The translations under genes were made by a program, and so were the position numbers. Below, piece after piece: positions 41,750 through 50,037 of a stretch of DNA of 64,000 nucleotides (positions are counted from its first letter, which is position 1; each line of letters opens with the position of its first letter). This DNA is from an uncultured Sphingomonadaceae bacterium. GTDB lineage: Bacteria; Pseudomonadota; Alphaproteobacteria; Sphingomonadales; Sphingomonadaceae. The notes under the pieces are model-generated. The model worked only from the letters and a program-made list of their open reading frames with translations, had not been told where the DNA came from and searched no databases. The stretch covers positions 186,001 to 250,000 of the forward strand of contig CANLSQ010000003.1 of assembly GCA_947493955.1 (NCBI GenBank), written 5' to 3'.

Positions 41750-44101
41750 ATGGGATTTTGGCTAGCGAAAGAGCGCACCGCGCAACAAACCAATTTCATC
41801 CAGCGTTTTGATCCGCGCTTCTGGACGGTTAATTTTCCGCGCCCGATGATGGCATCGGTCGTGACGACCGCGCCGGACGCACTTCGGGTCGATGCGGTTT
41901 TCTATAATTCGGATGATCTCGCGGGACTGATCTGGGAGAGCGAAGACACGCTCGACCATCCGTTGCTGGCTTATGAAACAAGCCATGATTATGCGCGGCT
42001 CAGCCTGCGCTTTCATTGGCATTCGTCCGGGATCATGCCGCTGGATCAGGTCAATGGGCCGACGCTGACAATCGAGGGCCGTGATGCGCTGGGCAATCCA
42101 AAGGCCTGGTACGTGCGGTTGTGGAACTATGCCACCGGCACGCCGACTGACGCCGATATCAGTCTGGAATTTTCCAGTCTTGATGGCGGATTTCTGCTGC
42201 CCGGGGAAGCGGATCCCGTATATCCGAATGATATTGATCGATTGTTCATATCGATCATTCCGCCAGACTATGATGGCACGGGCACCTTATATCCCACACC
42301 GCAAATTGGTTGGGTCGAGATGAGTGCGATCACGGCCGATGGCGGCGGCGCAGTCCTCGAAATCGGTGATGTCATGGTGCCGGAAAACGGGCTTTCAATG
42401 GCGACCGGCTATGATGACAGTTTCAACCAGACACCCGAACGCCTGCTGCGATCTATCCGTGCGCTCGGTTATCGCGGAGCCATCAATCATTATGTCGGGA
42501 TGAGTCACTATTTCCGGCTCGAAGCCAATGGACCGGGGCTTTATGTCAGCCTGTCTGTGCCGCAACCGGGGGAAGAATTTCCCGCGATCAATCAACCCTG
42601 TGCAGTCTGGCATCGTGATTTTGTTACGCGCGCAGAGGCAATGGATTTCACCGTCATATTTTCGCTGTCTTACGAATTGTTCGACGCCCATTGCTGGAAC
42701 AATTGGAAACAGCGCGCCGAAAATGGTGATCCGGCGCTGACCGGCTGGGTGCCGCCCTCCACTTTGTTATCGCCCGCTGAGCCAGCGGCCATGGGGTATC
42801 TGCAAGCGGTCGCTAGAGCGTTCACCGCGATCGCACGGGACGCGGGGGCGGCAATAAAGTTTCAGGTCGGCGAGCCATGGTGGTGGGTGATGCCGGATGA
42901 CGGTCAGATATGCCTTTATGATGCAGCGGCGCAAGCGGCATTTGGCGATACGCTGGTCAGCATCCCGGATATTCGGGGTCCCAAAACACCGTCACAAACC
43001 GCGATGCTGGACGAGGCCGGGTCGATCCTGGCGCAGTCTACGGCGGACCTGATCGCCGCAGTCAAGGATGAGGCTTTGGGCTCACCGGTAGAGACGCTCT
43101 TGCTCGCCTATCTGCCGACAATATTGGATGAGGATGCACCCGAGGCAAAGCGTGCCAATCTGCCTGTCGGCTGGGCCAGTCCCGCTTTCGACATATTGCA
43201 GTTGGAAGATTATGACTGGGTGATCGCGGGCGACCAGTCCGCGACGCGGAGCGGTATTGATTTGGCGACAGATCGGCTCGGCTATCCGATGGAGCAACAG
43301 CATTATTTCTCTGGCTTTGTGCTGACTGCTGAGAACAGTTTCATCTGGGCCAACATGACCCGCGCGGTCGAGGCAGCCCGGACACGCGGCACGCCAGAGA
43401 TTTTCATCTGGGCAATGCCACAGGTGGCGCGCGACGGTTTTACCTATTTTCATGAACAGGAGGATGACGTGAACGCCTTTGATGATGTTCAGTTTCCGTT
43501 TTCGATCGGACGCGGTGCAACGGTTTCACCGCGCTTTTCAACCGATGTTGTGACCACCCTCTCCGGCCACGAAAAGCGCAATAGCGACTGGGCCGACGCG
43601 CGGTTGGAATTTGATGCCGGGCCGGGTGTGCGCTCCGAGGAGGAATTACGCGACTTGATCGCCTTTTTCCGTGCACGTCGCGGTGCGGCGAAAGCGTTTC
43701 GTTTTACCGATCCCTATGATCATAGCAGCAACGCCATGATTGATCCGCCGACAATGTTGGATCAGGTCGTCGGTAATGGTGATGGCGAGCAGACGCGTTT
43801 TCATCTGATCAAAAGCTATGGAATGGATGGCAGCGAGGCGCAGCAACGCTTGATTACCCGACCGGAGCCGTCATCTTTGCTCGTCGCTGTAGATGGCATG
43901 CTTGCCAGTAACTGGTCGCTCGGGACGCTAGGCGAAATAATTTTCGATGACCCACCGGCGATAGCGAGCGAGGTCACTGCGGGTTTTTTGTTCGATGTAC
44001 CGGTTCGTTTTGCCGAGGACAGGCTGGACGTCAGCGCCGGCACATTTCAGGCCGGCGAGATACCGGAAATTCGCCTTATCGAAGTGCGGGAAGGATCATG
44101 A
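41750..44101 (+). CDS. GTA distal tail protein (g12-like DUF2460) fused to a glycosidase-like N-terminal region
   Basis: Residues 575-783 are a clear DUF2460 domain, as in GTA g12 (FDDVQFPFSIGRGATVSPRF, SGHEKRNSDWADARLEFDAG, LRDLIAFFRARRGAAKAFRF), the hexameric distal tail ring. In Rhodobacter g12 is about 210 residues; here 573 extra residues precede it. That part has a beta-rich front and an apparent TIM-barrel-like half, with GEPWWWVMPDDGQICLYDA at 374-392 (E375 a candidate acid) and YHELFD/HCWNNW-like aromatic patches; it recalls glycoside hydrolases. The fusion could add peptidoglycan or polysaccharide digestion or host binding. An in-frame internal start lies at the junction (see 43458-43471). 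Confidence 0.85.
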   Translation: MGFWLAKERTAQQTNFIQRFDPRFWTVNFPRPMMASVVTTAPDALRVDAVFYNSDDLAGLIWESEDTLDHPLLAYETSHDYARLSLRFHWHSSGIMPLDQVNGPTLTIEGRDALGNPKAWYVRLWNYATGTPTDADISLEFSSLDGGFLLPGEADPVYPNDIDRLFISIIPPDYDGTGTLYPTPQIGWVEMSAITADGGGAVLEIGDVMVPENGLSMATGYDDSFNQTPERLLRSIRALGYRGAINHYVGMSHYFRLEANGPGLYVSLSVPQPGEEFPAINQPCAVWHRDFVTRAEAMDFTVIFSLSYELFDAHCWNNWKQRAENGDPALTGWVPPSTLLSPAEPAAMGYLQAVARAFTAIARDAGAAIKFQVGEPWWWVMPDDGQICLYDAAAQAAFGDTLVSIPDIRGPKTPSQTAMLDEAGSILAQSTADLIAAVKDEALGSPVETLLLAYLPTILDEDAPEAKRANLPVGWASPAFDILQLEDYDWVIAGDQSATRSGIDLATDRLGYPMEQQHYFSGFVLTAENSFIWANMTRAVEAARTRGTPEIFIWAMPQVARDGFTYFHEQEDDVNAFDDVQFPFSIGRGATVSPRFSTDVVTTLSGHEKRNSDWADARLEFDAGPGVRSEEELRDLIAFFRARRGAAKAFRFTDPYDHSSNAMIDPPTMLDQVVGNGDGEQTRFHLIKSYGMDGSEAQQRLITRPEPSSLLVAVDGMLASNWSLGTLGEIIFDDPPAIASEVTAGFLFDVPVRFAEDRLDVSAGTFQAGEIPEIRLIEVREGS
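43458..43471 (+). promoter_or_regulatory. Internal ribosome binding site and GTG start at the DUF2460 boundary
   Basis: AGGAGG (43458-43463) lies five bases before an in-frame GTG (43469-43471, codon 574). Translation from here gives a 210-residue protein beginning at NAFDDVQFP, almost exactly the DUF2460 domain and the length of a free-standing g12. It could allow two products from one gene or be a relic of the fusion. Confidence 0.55.
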
Positions 44102-44916
44102 GTCTGACATGGCTGGACCTGCCGCTGACGACCAGCTGCTATGCGTGGCGGCTGGAGCGGGCAGATGGCGTTACGATTGGATTTGTGTCGCATGACCGTG
44201 ATCTGGTGATCGACAATTTGCGATACCGTGCTGCTCCTGGAATGGTGCCTTCGACTATCGCGCTGTCCGACAGTCTTGAGATGGACAGCGTTGATATCGA
44301 AGGCGCGATGACCAGCACGGCGATTGCCGAAGCGGACCTGATCGCGGGGCGCTGGGACGGCGCGCAGCTGCATATATATCTGGTCAACTGGGAAAGTCCG
44401 GAAGACGAACCGCTCCATCTTATTAGCGGTGAATTCGGCGAAATTACACGATCCGGTGATACTTTTCGGGTAGAGATGCTCGGCGGCACTTCTTTTCTCG
44501 ATGAATCAATCGCGCCGCTGACATCACCGACCTGCCGCGCCCGGTTGGGTGACCGTGCCTGCAAGGTCAGCCTCGCTGTGCATCAGGCCGAGATGACGCT
44601 CACGCAACTATTGGAGCCGCAGCTCGAATTCTCCGACCTGCAAGGGCAGGCGGCGGACTATATCCATGGCGAATTGCGCTGGCTGAGCGGTGAAAATTGT
44701 GGGCTGCGGTTCGCAATTGTCAGCGGAGAGGGCAACGCGATCCGGCTGGCCGATCAAACAATTCGGCCTATGGCCGTAGGCGATAGAGCGCTGTTTACGG
44801 CCGGCTGTGACAAGAATTTTGCCACCTGTCGGGACCGCTTTCAAAACAGCATTAATTTTCGCGGAGAGCCTTATTTGCCCGGCAATGACCTGCTCACCCG
44901 CTACCCCGGAGCATGA
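44098..44916 (+). CDS. GTA tail hub protein (g13-like, DUF2163)
   Basis: A 272-residue protein with DUF2163 in the first two thirds (TSCYAWRLERADGVTIGFVS, VDIEGAMTSTAIAEADLIAG) and the phage BR0599-type C-domain (FTAGCDKNFATCRDRFQNSI), where paired Cys residues CDKNFATC would bind an iron-sulfur cluster or metal as reported for the Rhodobacter g13 hub. It overlaps the preceding gene by four bases (ATGA) and the next gene likewise. Confidence 0.9.
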   Translation: MSLTWLDLPLTTSCYAWRLERADGVTIGFVSHDRDLVIDNLRYRAAPGMVPSTIALSDSLEMDSVDIEGAMTSTAIAEADLIAGRWDGAQLHIYLVNWESPEDEPLHLISGEFGEITRSGDTFRVEMLGGTSFLDESIAPLTSPTCRARLGDRACKVSLAVHQAEMTLTQLLEPQLEFSDLQGQAADYIHGELRWLSGENCGLRFAIVSGEGNAIRLADQTIRPMAVGDRALFTAGCDKNFATCRDRFQNSINFRGEPYLPGNDLLTRYPGA

Positions 44917-45350
44917 TCATGACATCAGATAAATCGGAAACAGATCGTCCGGCGATGATCGCCGAGATGGCATTGGCGCTATGCGGTACAAACTTCAGAC
45001 TTCATGGCCGGAGTGCTGAACACGGCCTTGATTGTATCGGAATGGCTGCGGAGTGTCTCAGTGCTGCGGATATGGATTGTGATGTCCCCACCGGCTATTC
45101 CATCCGGAGCGGGTCTGCCGAGCAAATTTCGGAGGTGATGACGCGCGCGGGATTTACAGCCATGCAGCCACGCGAGCCGCTGAGGGAGGGGGATATCGCG
45201 CTGGCCCGGCCCAGTCCGGTGCAATGGCATCTGATGATCAGAACCGGTGGCGGTTTCGTCCATGCCCATGCCGGTATCGGTCAGGTGGTTTTCACACCGG
45301 GTGAAGCCCCATGGCCGATCAAAACAATTTTCAGAATTTTGGAGGATTGA
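44913..45350 (+). CDS. GTA NlpC/P60-like tail peptidase (g14-like)
   Basis: Cell-wall peptidase carried in the tail tip, 145 residues. The catalytic Cys is in HGLDCIGMAAECL near residue 40 and the His in QWHLMIRTGGGFVHAHAGIG near 110, the NlpC/P60 dyad. It should cut peptide crosslinks of peptidoglycan during DNA delivery. ATG 44913 overlaps the previous stop; ATG 44919 is an alternative. It ends directly before the host-contact gene. Confidence 0.88.
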   Translation: MIMTSDKSETDRPAMIAEMALALCGTNFRLHGRSAEHGLDCIGMAAECLSAADMDCDVPTGYSIRSGSAEQISEVMTRAGFTAMQPREPLREGDIALARPSPVQWHLMIRTGGGFVHAHAGIGQVVFTPGEAPWPIKTIFRILED

Positions 45351-47549
45351 ATGGCAACCTTGGTTTTGACAGCCGTCGGTACTGCTGTCGGCGGTCCGGT
45401 AGGGGGAGCTCTTGGCGCGCTTCTGGGCCAGCAAGTTGACCAGAGTATCCTGTTTAAACCCAAGGGACGGGAAGGTCCCCGGTTGCAGGAACTGGCCGTG
45501 CAAACCTCCAGCTATGGCACGCAGATCCCGCGTATATACGGCAAGATGCGGGTGGCCGGGACGGTGATCTGGGCCACTGATCTGAAGGAAGCAAGCGAAT
45601 CAAATGGCGGCGGCAAGGGGCGCCCAAGCAGCACCACTTACAGTTATTCGGCTTGCTTGGCTGTGGCGCTGTCCAGCCGAGAAATCAAGGATATTGGCCG
45701 CATCTGGGCGGATGGTAAAATTTTCCGCGGCAGTGCGGGTGATTTTAAAACCGAAACCGGATTCCGTTTTGTCCAGGGTCGTGAAGATCAAGTTGTTGAT
45801 GGTTTGATTGCCAGCGCTGAAGCTGCTGGCGGAACGCCAGCCTATCGCGGCATGGCGCTGGCGGTTTTTGAAGATATGGATCTCACGGAATATGGCAACC
45901 GCATTCCCTCTCTGACCTTTGAGGTCATCGCGGATGATGGGACCGTCAGTCTTGGTACCATTATCAATGATGTTTCGGGTGACAGAGTTGATGCGTCTAT
46001 AGATGAAAGCCTTCATGGTTTCGCAGCCGCCGGTCAGGATCGCCGAGAGGTACTGGCAGCGATCAGCGAGAGCTTTTCGCTATCGTTTCCAGCTGTTTCA
46101 GACACTTTGTCTGCAAAGCGGCGACAGTATGAACCGGGCGCAGAGATATTGTCGATGCGCGACCAGATTGTATCAACCCACAATAAAGAGCCGATTGCGC
46201 GGCCTGAACTACAGACACTGGCCGAAACGAAGATAGCTCGCCAGCATGCCCTGCGTTATTACGAACCCGAGCGGGACTATCAATCCGGCATGCAAAATGC
46301 GTTTCGACCCGGGAACAGCCGGGTGATCCGCGATCAGGATTTTCCTGCAGCTATGGGATCGTCGCAAGCTAAAAATATCGCCCGGGCAAAATTATGGTCG
46401 CTCTATCAGGAGCGGAGCAGCGCGCAGTTGCATGTTTTGCGCACTGCGCTTTCCCTGAAACCCGGTACGCTTGTGAGTTGGGATGATAGCGGTGATATCT
46501 GGCTGGTGCGGAATTGGGAGTTGAACAGAGGCAGTATTGGCCTTGTGCTGTCAAAAGCCGGTGATGCATTGCCAGATGCCGAAGGAACAACTGATAGTGG
46601 CCGCCCGGTGAGGGAATTGGACGCATTGGCGGGGGCGACGAGATTGGCCCTGGTTGATCTGCCATTTGCTATTGATGCACCAATGCAGGTTTCTGACGTT
46701 TCCAGATTATATGCCGCAGCTGCTGGTGATCTGGGCTGGCGCAATGCAGAGCTGTTTGCGCTTGGTGCCGATGGCGTCTCCAATGAATTTATCGATCAGA
46801 TATCGGCTCCCGCGAGGATCGGCACCGCACTGGAACCGCTGGGAGCCAGTGGCCCACACATAGTTGACAGAAAAAATAGCCTGCAGGTTCAGATGCACAA
46901 CAGCAATATGCATCTGAACGATGCTGACCATGCGCAGCTGCTGGCTGGTAAAAATATCGCTGCCATCGGTAATGAAATAGTGCAATTTGGTTCCGCCGCA
47001 CCGATCGGGAATGACCGATATATATTATCCCATCTGTTGAGAGGTTTGGGCGGGACCGAACTGGAAATCGACAAGCATTTCGTGGGTGAAGATTTTGTTC
47101 TGCTGGATGGCATCGATCTTACGGAAATTGATGCGCAAAATTACGCGCCATTTCAGCCTGTCACCATATCGGCCTTGGGCAGGGGAGATGATCTACCGGT
47201 GTCCCGTTCCTTGGATGAAGTGGGCCGTGCGCTGAAACCCTGGTCGCCGGTTCATCCGCGCTTTGTTTTTAAAGAAAATGGCGACCTTGAGCTTGGCTGG
47301 ACGCGCCGTTCTCGCGCTGGACCAATATGGCCTGATCATGTCGAAATTCCGCTGGCCGAAGAAACGGAAAGATATCGTGTGTCGATAGCGAGCGTAAGCA
47401 TCGCTGAACCAATGATGCCTTTCTTGATGCTCCCTGCACCCAACGTGCAAGACTATCGGGATGCAGGAGTTTCAAGTCTGTCAATCGCTGTCCGGCAGAT
47501 CGGCCAGCATAATATTTCGGATCCCCTGCTTTTCACGGTCGAAATATAA
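45351..47549 (+). CDS. GTA tail fibre/host-contact protein (g15-like)
   Basis: Large tail-tip protein, 732 residues. It starts as other g15 proteins do (VGGPVGGALGALLGQQVDQS, then QIPRIYGKMRVAGTVIWATD) and has the phage-tail_3 (gpJ-like) core in the middle (EIADDGTVSLG-like and DRREVLAAISESFSLSFPAV around residues 200-245), with fibronectin/OB-like domains after it. Rhodobacter g15 is about 1,300 residues because it also carries a GTA_TIM domain; that domain is not visible here, while the g12 gene of this cluster is enlarged instead. It likely decides which cells are contacted. Confidence 0.87.
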   Translation: MATLVLTAVGTAVGGPVGGALGALLGQQVDQSILFKPKGREGPRLQELAVQTSSYGTQIPRIYGKMRVAGTVIWATDLKEASESNGGGKGRPSSTTYSYSACLAVALSSREIKDIGRIWADGKIFRGSAGDFKTETGFRFVQGREDQVVDGLIASAEAAGGTPAYRGMALAVFEDMDLTEYGNRIPSLTFEVIADDGTVSLGTIINDVSGDRVDASIDESLHGFAAAGQDRREVLAAISESFSLSFPAVSDTLSAKRRQYEPGAEILSMRDQIVSTHNKEPIARPELQTLAETKIARQHALRYYEPERDYQSGMQNAFRPGNSRVIRDQDFPAAMGSSQAKNIARAKLWSLYQERSSAQLHVLRTALSLKPGTLVSWDDSGDIWLVRNWELNRGSIGLVLSKAGDALPDAEGTTDSGRPVRELDALAGATRLALVDLPFAIDAPMQVSDVSRLYAAAAGDLGWRNAELFALGADGVSNEFIDQISAPARIGTALEPLGASGPHIVDRKNSLQVQMHNSNMHLNDADHAQLLAGKNIAAIGNEIVQFGSAAPIGNDRYILSHLLRGLGGTELEIDKHFVGEDFVLLDGIDLTEIDAQNYAPFQPVTISALGRGDDLPVSRSLDEVGRALKPWSPVHPRFVFKENGDLELGWTRRSRAGPIWPDHVEIPLAEETERYRVSIASVSIAEPMMPFLMLPAPNVQDYRDAGVSSLSIAVRQIGQHNISDPLLFTVEI

Positions 47550-47594
47550 GGGTGATCAATCAGTATCTGTGGGTACACACTCAAAGGAAAGAGA

Positions 47595-48047
47595 ATGACA
47601 ATATTGGAAACACCGAGGTTCGCATTGCCTTTATTGGCCGTCGGTCAAGCACATAAAGAGCTATTTCATAATGATGCGCTGCTATTACTTGATTTTCTGG
47701 CTCACCCGGTCGTGCAGGCGGTAGTTGATGATCCAACGCCCCTGTCGCCCGCAGAAGGTGACTGCTGGCTTGTCGGCTCTGCTGCGCTCGCTGAGTGGAG
47801 TGGAAGGGAAGACCATATTGCCGGTTGGTCCGCCGGCGGATGGCGCTTCGTTAAACCGCAGGAATCTATGAAAATTATTGTAGAAAGCGATCATAGTTCG
47901 GCCGTTTATGTTGATGGAGTGTGGCAATTTCTGCAACACATCAATGCACCGATTGGTGGAGCCAATATTGATTTGGAGGCGCGGACAGCGATTGATTCGA
48001 TTCTTGCCCTGCTAAGAACTGCGCAAATTTTACCTCAAATCAACTAG
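47595..48047 (+). CDS. DUF2793 family protein, last gene of the GTA cluster
   Basis: A 150-residue protein of the DUF2793 family, common at the end of sphingomonad and other alphaproteobacterial tail clusters. It has RFALPLLAVGQAHKELFHND at the N-terminus and PAEGDCWLVG, GWSAGGWRFVKPQES in the centre, the family signature of a small beta-rich carbohydrate-binding-like domain. A tail fibre or surface-binding role is likely by position. It starts 45 bp after g15 with AAAGGAAAGAG upstream. Confidence 0.82.
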   Translation: MTILETPRFALPLLAVGQAHKELFHNDALLLLDFLAHPVVQAVVDDPTPLSPAEGDCWLVGSAALAEWSGREDHIAGWSAGGWRFVKPQESMKIIVESDHSSAVYVDGVWQFLQHINAPIGGANIDLEARTAIDSILALLRTAQILPQIN

Positions 48048-48160
48048 TTTGATTATGATTTGGGTAGCAATTCGGCTTGATTGCAGCACCTTAGAGGTGA
48101 TTTTTTAAGCTAAATCACGAAAATGGCGACATTTTCGCAACAGTTCTACTATTTGTCCGC

Positions 48161-48189
48161 TTGCACTGTTTCTGGTGAGAGGTTACAAA
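48161..48189 (+). promoter_or_regulatory. Weak candidate promoter of the OmpA-like gene
   Basis: TTGCAC (48161-48166), a 17-bp spacer and TACAAA (48184-48189), about 40 bp before the ATG. Only three of six -35 bases fit consensus. The preceding 110 bp after the GTA cluster show no gene and no clear terminator. Confidence 0.35.
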
Positions 48190-48229
48190 GCGCCGTGAAT
48201 TCAGAACCTAAATGAGAAGGGGAATATAA

Positions 48230-49339
48230 ATGCGGAAGCTTGCCATAGGATTGGCGCTTGCCTCCACGGCGCTCGCTTCACCTGCCCTGGCCCGTGATGG
48301 CCAATGGTATGTGGGCGTAGAAGGCGGCGCGATGCTTGTCGAAGATATTACATCAGATGTCGGCGGCGTTAGCAATACATCAGAAGTCGACCACGACACC
48401 GGCTATGATTTCGATGGTATCGTCGGGTATGATTTTGGCGGATTTCGTTTGGAATCAGAAGTAGCCTATAAATCTGCATCGGCTGACCGGCTGCAAATTG
48501 GTGCGCCAGGTATTCCACAGACCGCCAGCGGTGCTGGCCTGCCATTTTCCGGTACAACTGACATCAACGGTGAAGTTAATGCCCTAAGCTTCATGCTGAA
48601 CGGCCTGCTTGACTTTGGCGATGATGACGGCATTCAAGGCTTTGTCGGCGGCGGTGTTGGTGTAGCTCGTACCGAGATTACCAATGTTTTTGCTGGTCCT
48701 TATCTTGATGATTCGGACACTGGTTTTGCTTGGCAGGCGATTGCGGGTATCCGTGCACCGCTGAGCGATAGCTGGGACGTTGGTCTGAAATATCGTTTCT
48801 TTAACGCTGACAAGATCGATCTTGTTGACCAGGTTGGTAACGATGTAAGCACCCGTTTGCGGACACACTCCGTGCTGGGTAGCTTGATCTACAACTTTGG
48901 CGGAGAACCAGAGGCACCACCTCCACCACCACCACCACCTCCACCACCACCACCACCACCACCACCGCCGCCTCCACCGGCTGCTGTGTGTGCACCTGGA
49001 CCTTACATTGTATTCTTTGACTGGGATCAGTCAGACATTACACCGGAAGCTGCTACAGTTCTGGACAATGCGGTTACGGCATATGGTGATTGTGGAAATG
49101 CTCAGGTTATGTTGGCCGGTAACGCCGATAAATCTGGTTCCGCGAGCTACAATGTTGGTTTGTCCCAGCGTCGTAACGACTCTGTTCGGGCTTATCTCGA
49201 ATCACGTGGCATTAGCGGCGGTGTGATCTCCAGCGAAGCCTTCGGTGAAACGCGTCCTCGTGTCGAAACCGCTGACGGCGTTCGTGAGCCTCAGAACCGG
49301 AACGTGACCATTCAATATGGTCCTGGTTCAGGTAACTAA
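48230..49339 (+). CDS. OmpA-family outer-membrane protein with a 21-proline linker
   Basis: Links outer membrane to peptidoglycan. The 369-residue product has a signal peptide (LALASTALASPALA), an eight-strand beta barrel (about 25-225), a run of 21 prolines (residues 230-250) as a rigid linker and an OmpA C-terminal peptidoglycan-binding domain: YIVFFDWDQSDITPEAATVL near 260, AGNADKSGSASYNVGLSQRR near 300 (Asp and Arg that hold diaminopimelate). A single-gene unit closed by a strong terminator. High expression is likely. Confidence 0.93.
   Translation: MRKLAIGLALASTALASPALARDGQWYVGVEGGAMLVEDITSDVGGVSNTSEVDHDTGYDFDGIVGYDFGGFRLESEVAYKSASADRLQIGAPGIPQTASGAGLPFSGTTDINGEVNALSFMLNGLLDFGDDDGIQGFVGGGVGVARTEITNVFAGPYLDDSDTGFAWQAIAGIRAPLSDSWDVGLKYRFFNADKIDLVDQVGNDVSTRLRTHSVLGSLIYNFGGEPEAPPPPPPPPPPPPPPPPPPPPPAAVCAPGPYIVFFDWDQSDITPEAATVLDNAVTAYGDCGNAQVMLAGNADKSGSASYNVGLSQRRNDSVRAYLESRGISGGVISSEAFGETRPRVETADGVREPQNRNVTIQYGPGSGN
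48917..48979 (+). repeat. CCN proline-codon microsatellite in the OmpA-like gene
   Basis: Twenty-one consecutive CCN codons, mostly CCA in perfect tandem (CCACCACCA), interrupted by CCT and CCG. A triplet repeat of this kind can gain or lose whole codons by slippage without breaking the frame, so linker length may vary between strains. Confidence 0.9.
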
Positions 49340-49366
49340 GAGCACCTAATCTTGATTTAGCGAAAA

Positions 49367-49395
49367 GGGCTGGTCTTCGGACCGGCCCTTTTTTT
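49367..49395 (+). terminator. Intrinsic terminator of the OmpA-like gene
   Basis: GGGCTGGTC and GACCGGCCC pair (one G-U) around a TTCG tetraloop, followed by seven T. This is a strong rho-independent terminator 27 bp after the OmpA-like stop codon. Confidence 0.92.
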
Positions 49396-49515
49396 GTTGG
49401 GCAGCGGCCTGAACAGAGGTAAACTGATTGAAACCATTGTTTAAGCTTACGCATCAAAATAACATGTTCCTTTCCGACGACGGTGCGTCCAAGATGCAGC
49501 CGACTGGAGGAGGTA

Positions 49516-50019
49516 ATGACGCGTTTTTCGATGGTAAACCGGAAAGGCGGAAGTGATCACAATCCCCATTATCAACGCCATCACCTGATACCCCTGCAAG
49601 CTGCCACCATATCCGATCTTCGTGGTCCGCTGAACGAGATGGCCAGTGGCGGTTTTGATTTTGATGATTTCGAGAGAAATGGGGTTTTGTTACCCGCTGA
49701 TGAAAAACTAGCGCTTCAAACGGGACGTCCCTTACACAGAGGCCCTCATCCGCATTACAACGAACTTGTTATTGAGCGGCTATTTCTCATAAAACAGCTT
49801 GGCAACCGCATTGAAAACACCAGCAAGCGCAGGGTTTTCTTCCATCTTAGAATGAGCCTTTTGCAGGCGGCATTGCGAAGGGCGCTGGTGGGTTCCGCAC
49901 TGCCTGTACTTCGTCTTAATAAAAAAGATCCAGGCCTATCTTCTGCTGCATTTGCGGATTTGGATAGCTGTGTTGATCTTCTCTTCGTCGCGACCCAATG
50001 GCCACCTCGGCAGAAATAG
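49516..50019 (+). CDS. AHH-domain (HNH/Endo VII-superfamily) nuclease-like protein
   Basis: A 167-residue protein whose N-terminal half carries the AHH-type nuclease pattern: NPHYQRHHLIPLQAATISDL near residue 18, with the double His typical of the metal-finger nucleases, and RPLHRGPHPHYNELV near 80 with the second His set. AHH domains are usually found at the C-terminus of polymorphic toxins, but here the domain stands alone with no secretion signal and no clear immunity gene. ATG 49516 is preceded by GGAGGAGG. Function unknown; a housekeeping or defence nuclease are both possible. Confidence 0.7.
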   Translation: MTRFSMVNRKGGSDHNPHYQRHHLIPLQAATISDLRGPLNEMASGGFDFDDFERNGVLLPADEKLALQTGRPLHRGPHPHYNELVIERLFLIKQLGNRIENTSKRRVFFHLRMSLLQAALRRALVGSALPVLRLNKKDPGLSSAAFADLDSCVDLLFVATQWPPRQK

Positions 50020-50037
50020 CTCTGTCAGCAACTGCGG

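Noticed and set aside
31651-48047. Active temperate prophage
   Set aside because: No integrase, repressor, replication, holin or endolysin gene and no attachment-site repeats were seen; gene order and the g3.5, g10.1, g13 and g15 types fit a GTA instead.
48919-48979. Sequence error or assembly artefact in the CCN run
   Set aside because: The frame stays open through the run and the interruptions (CCT, CCG) look natural; proline-rich linkers are known in sphingomonad OmpA-like proteins. The exact count may still vary.
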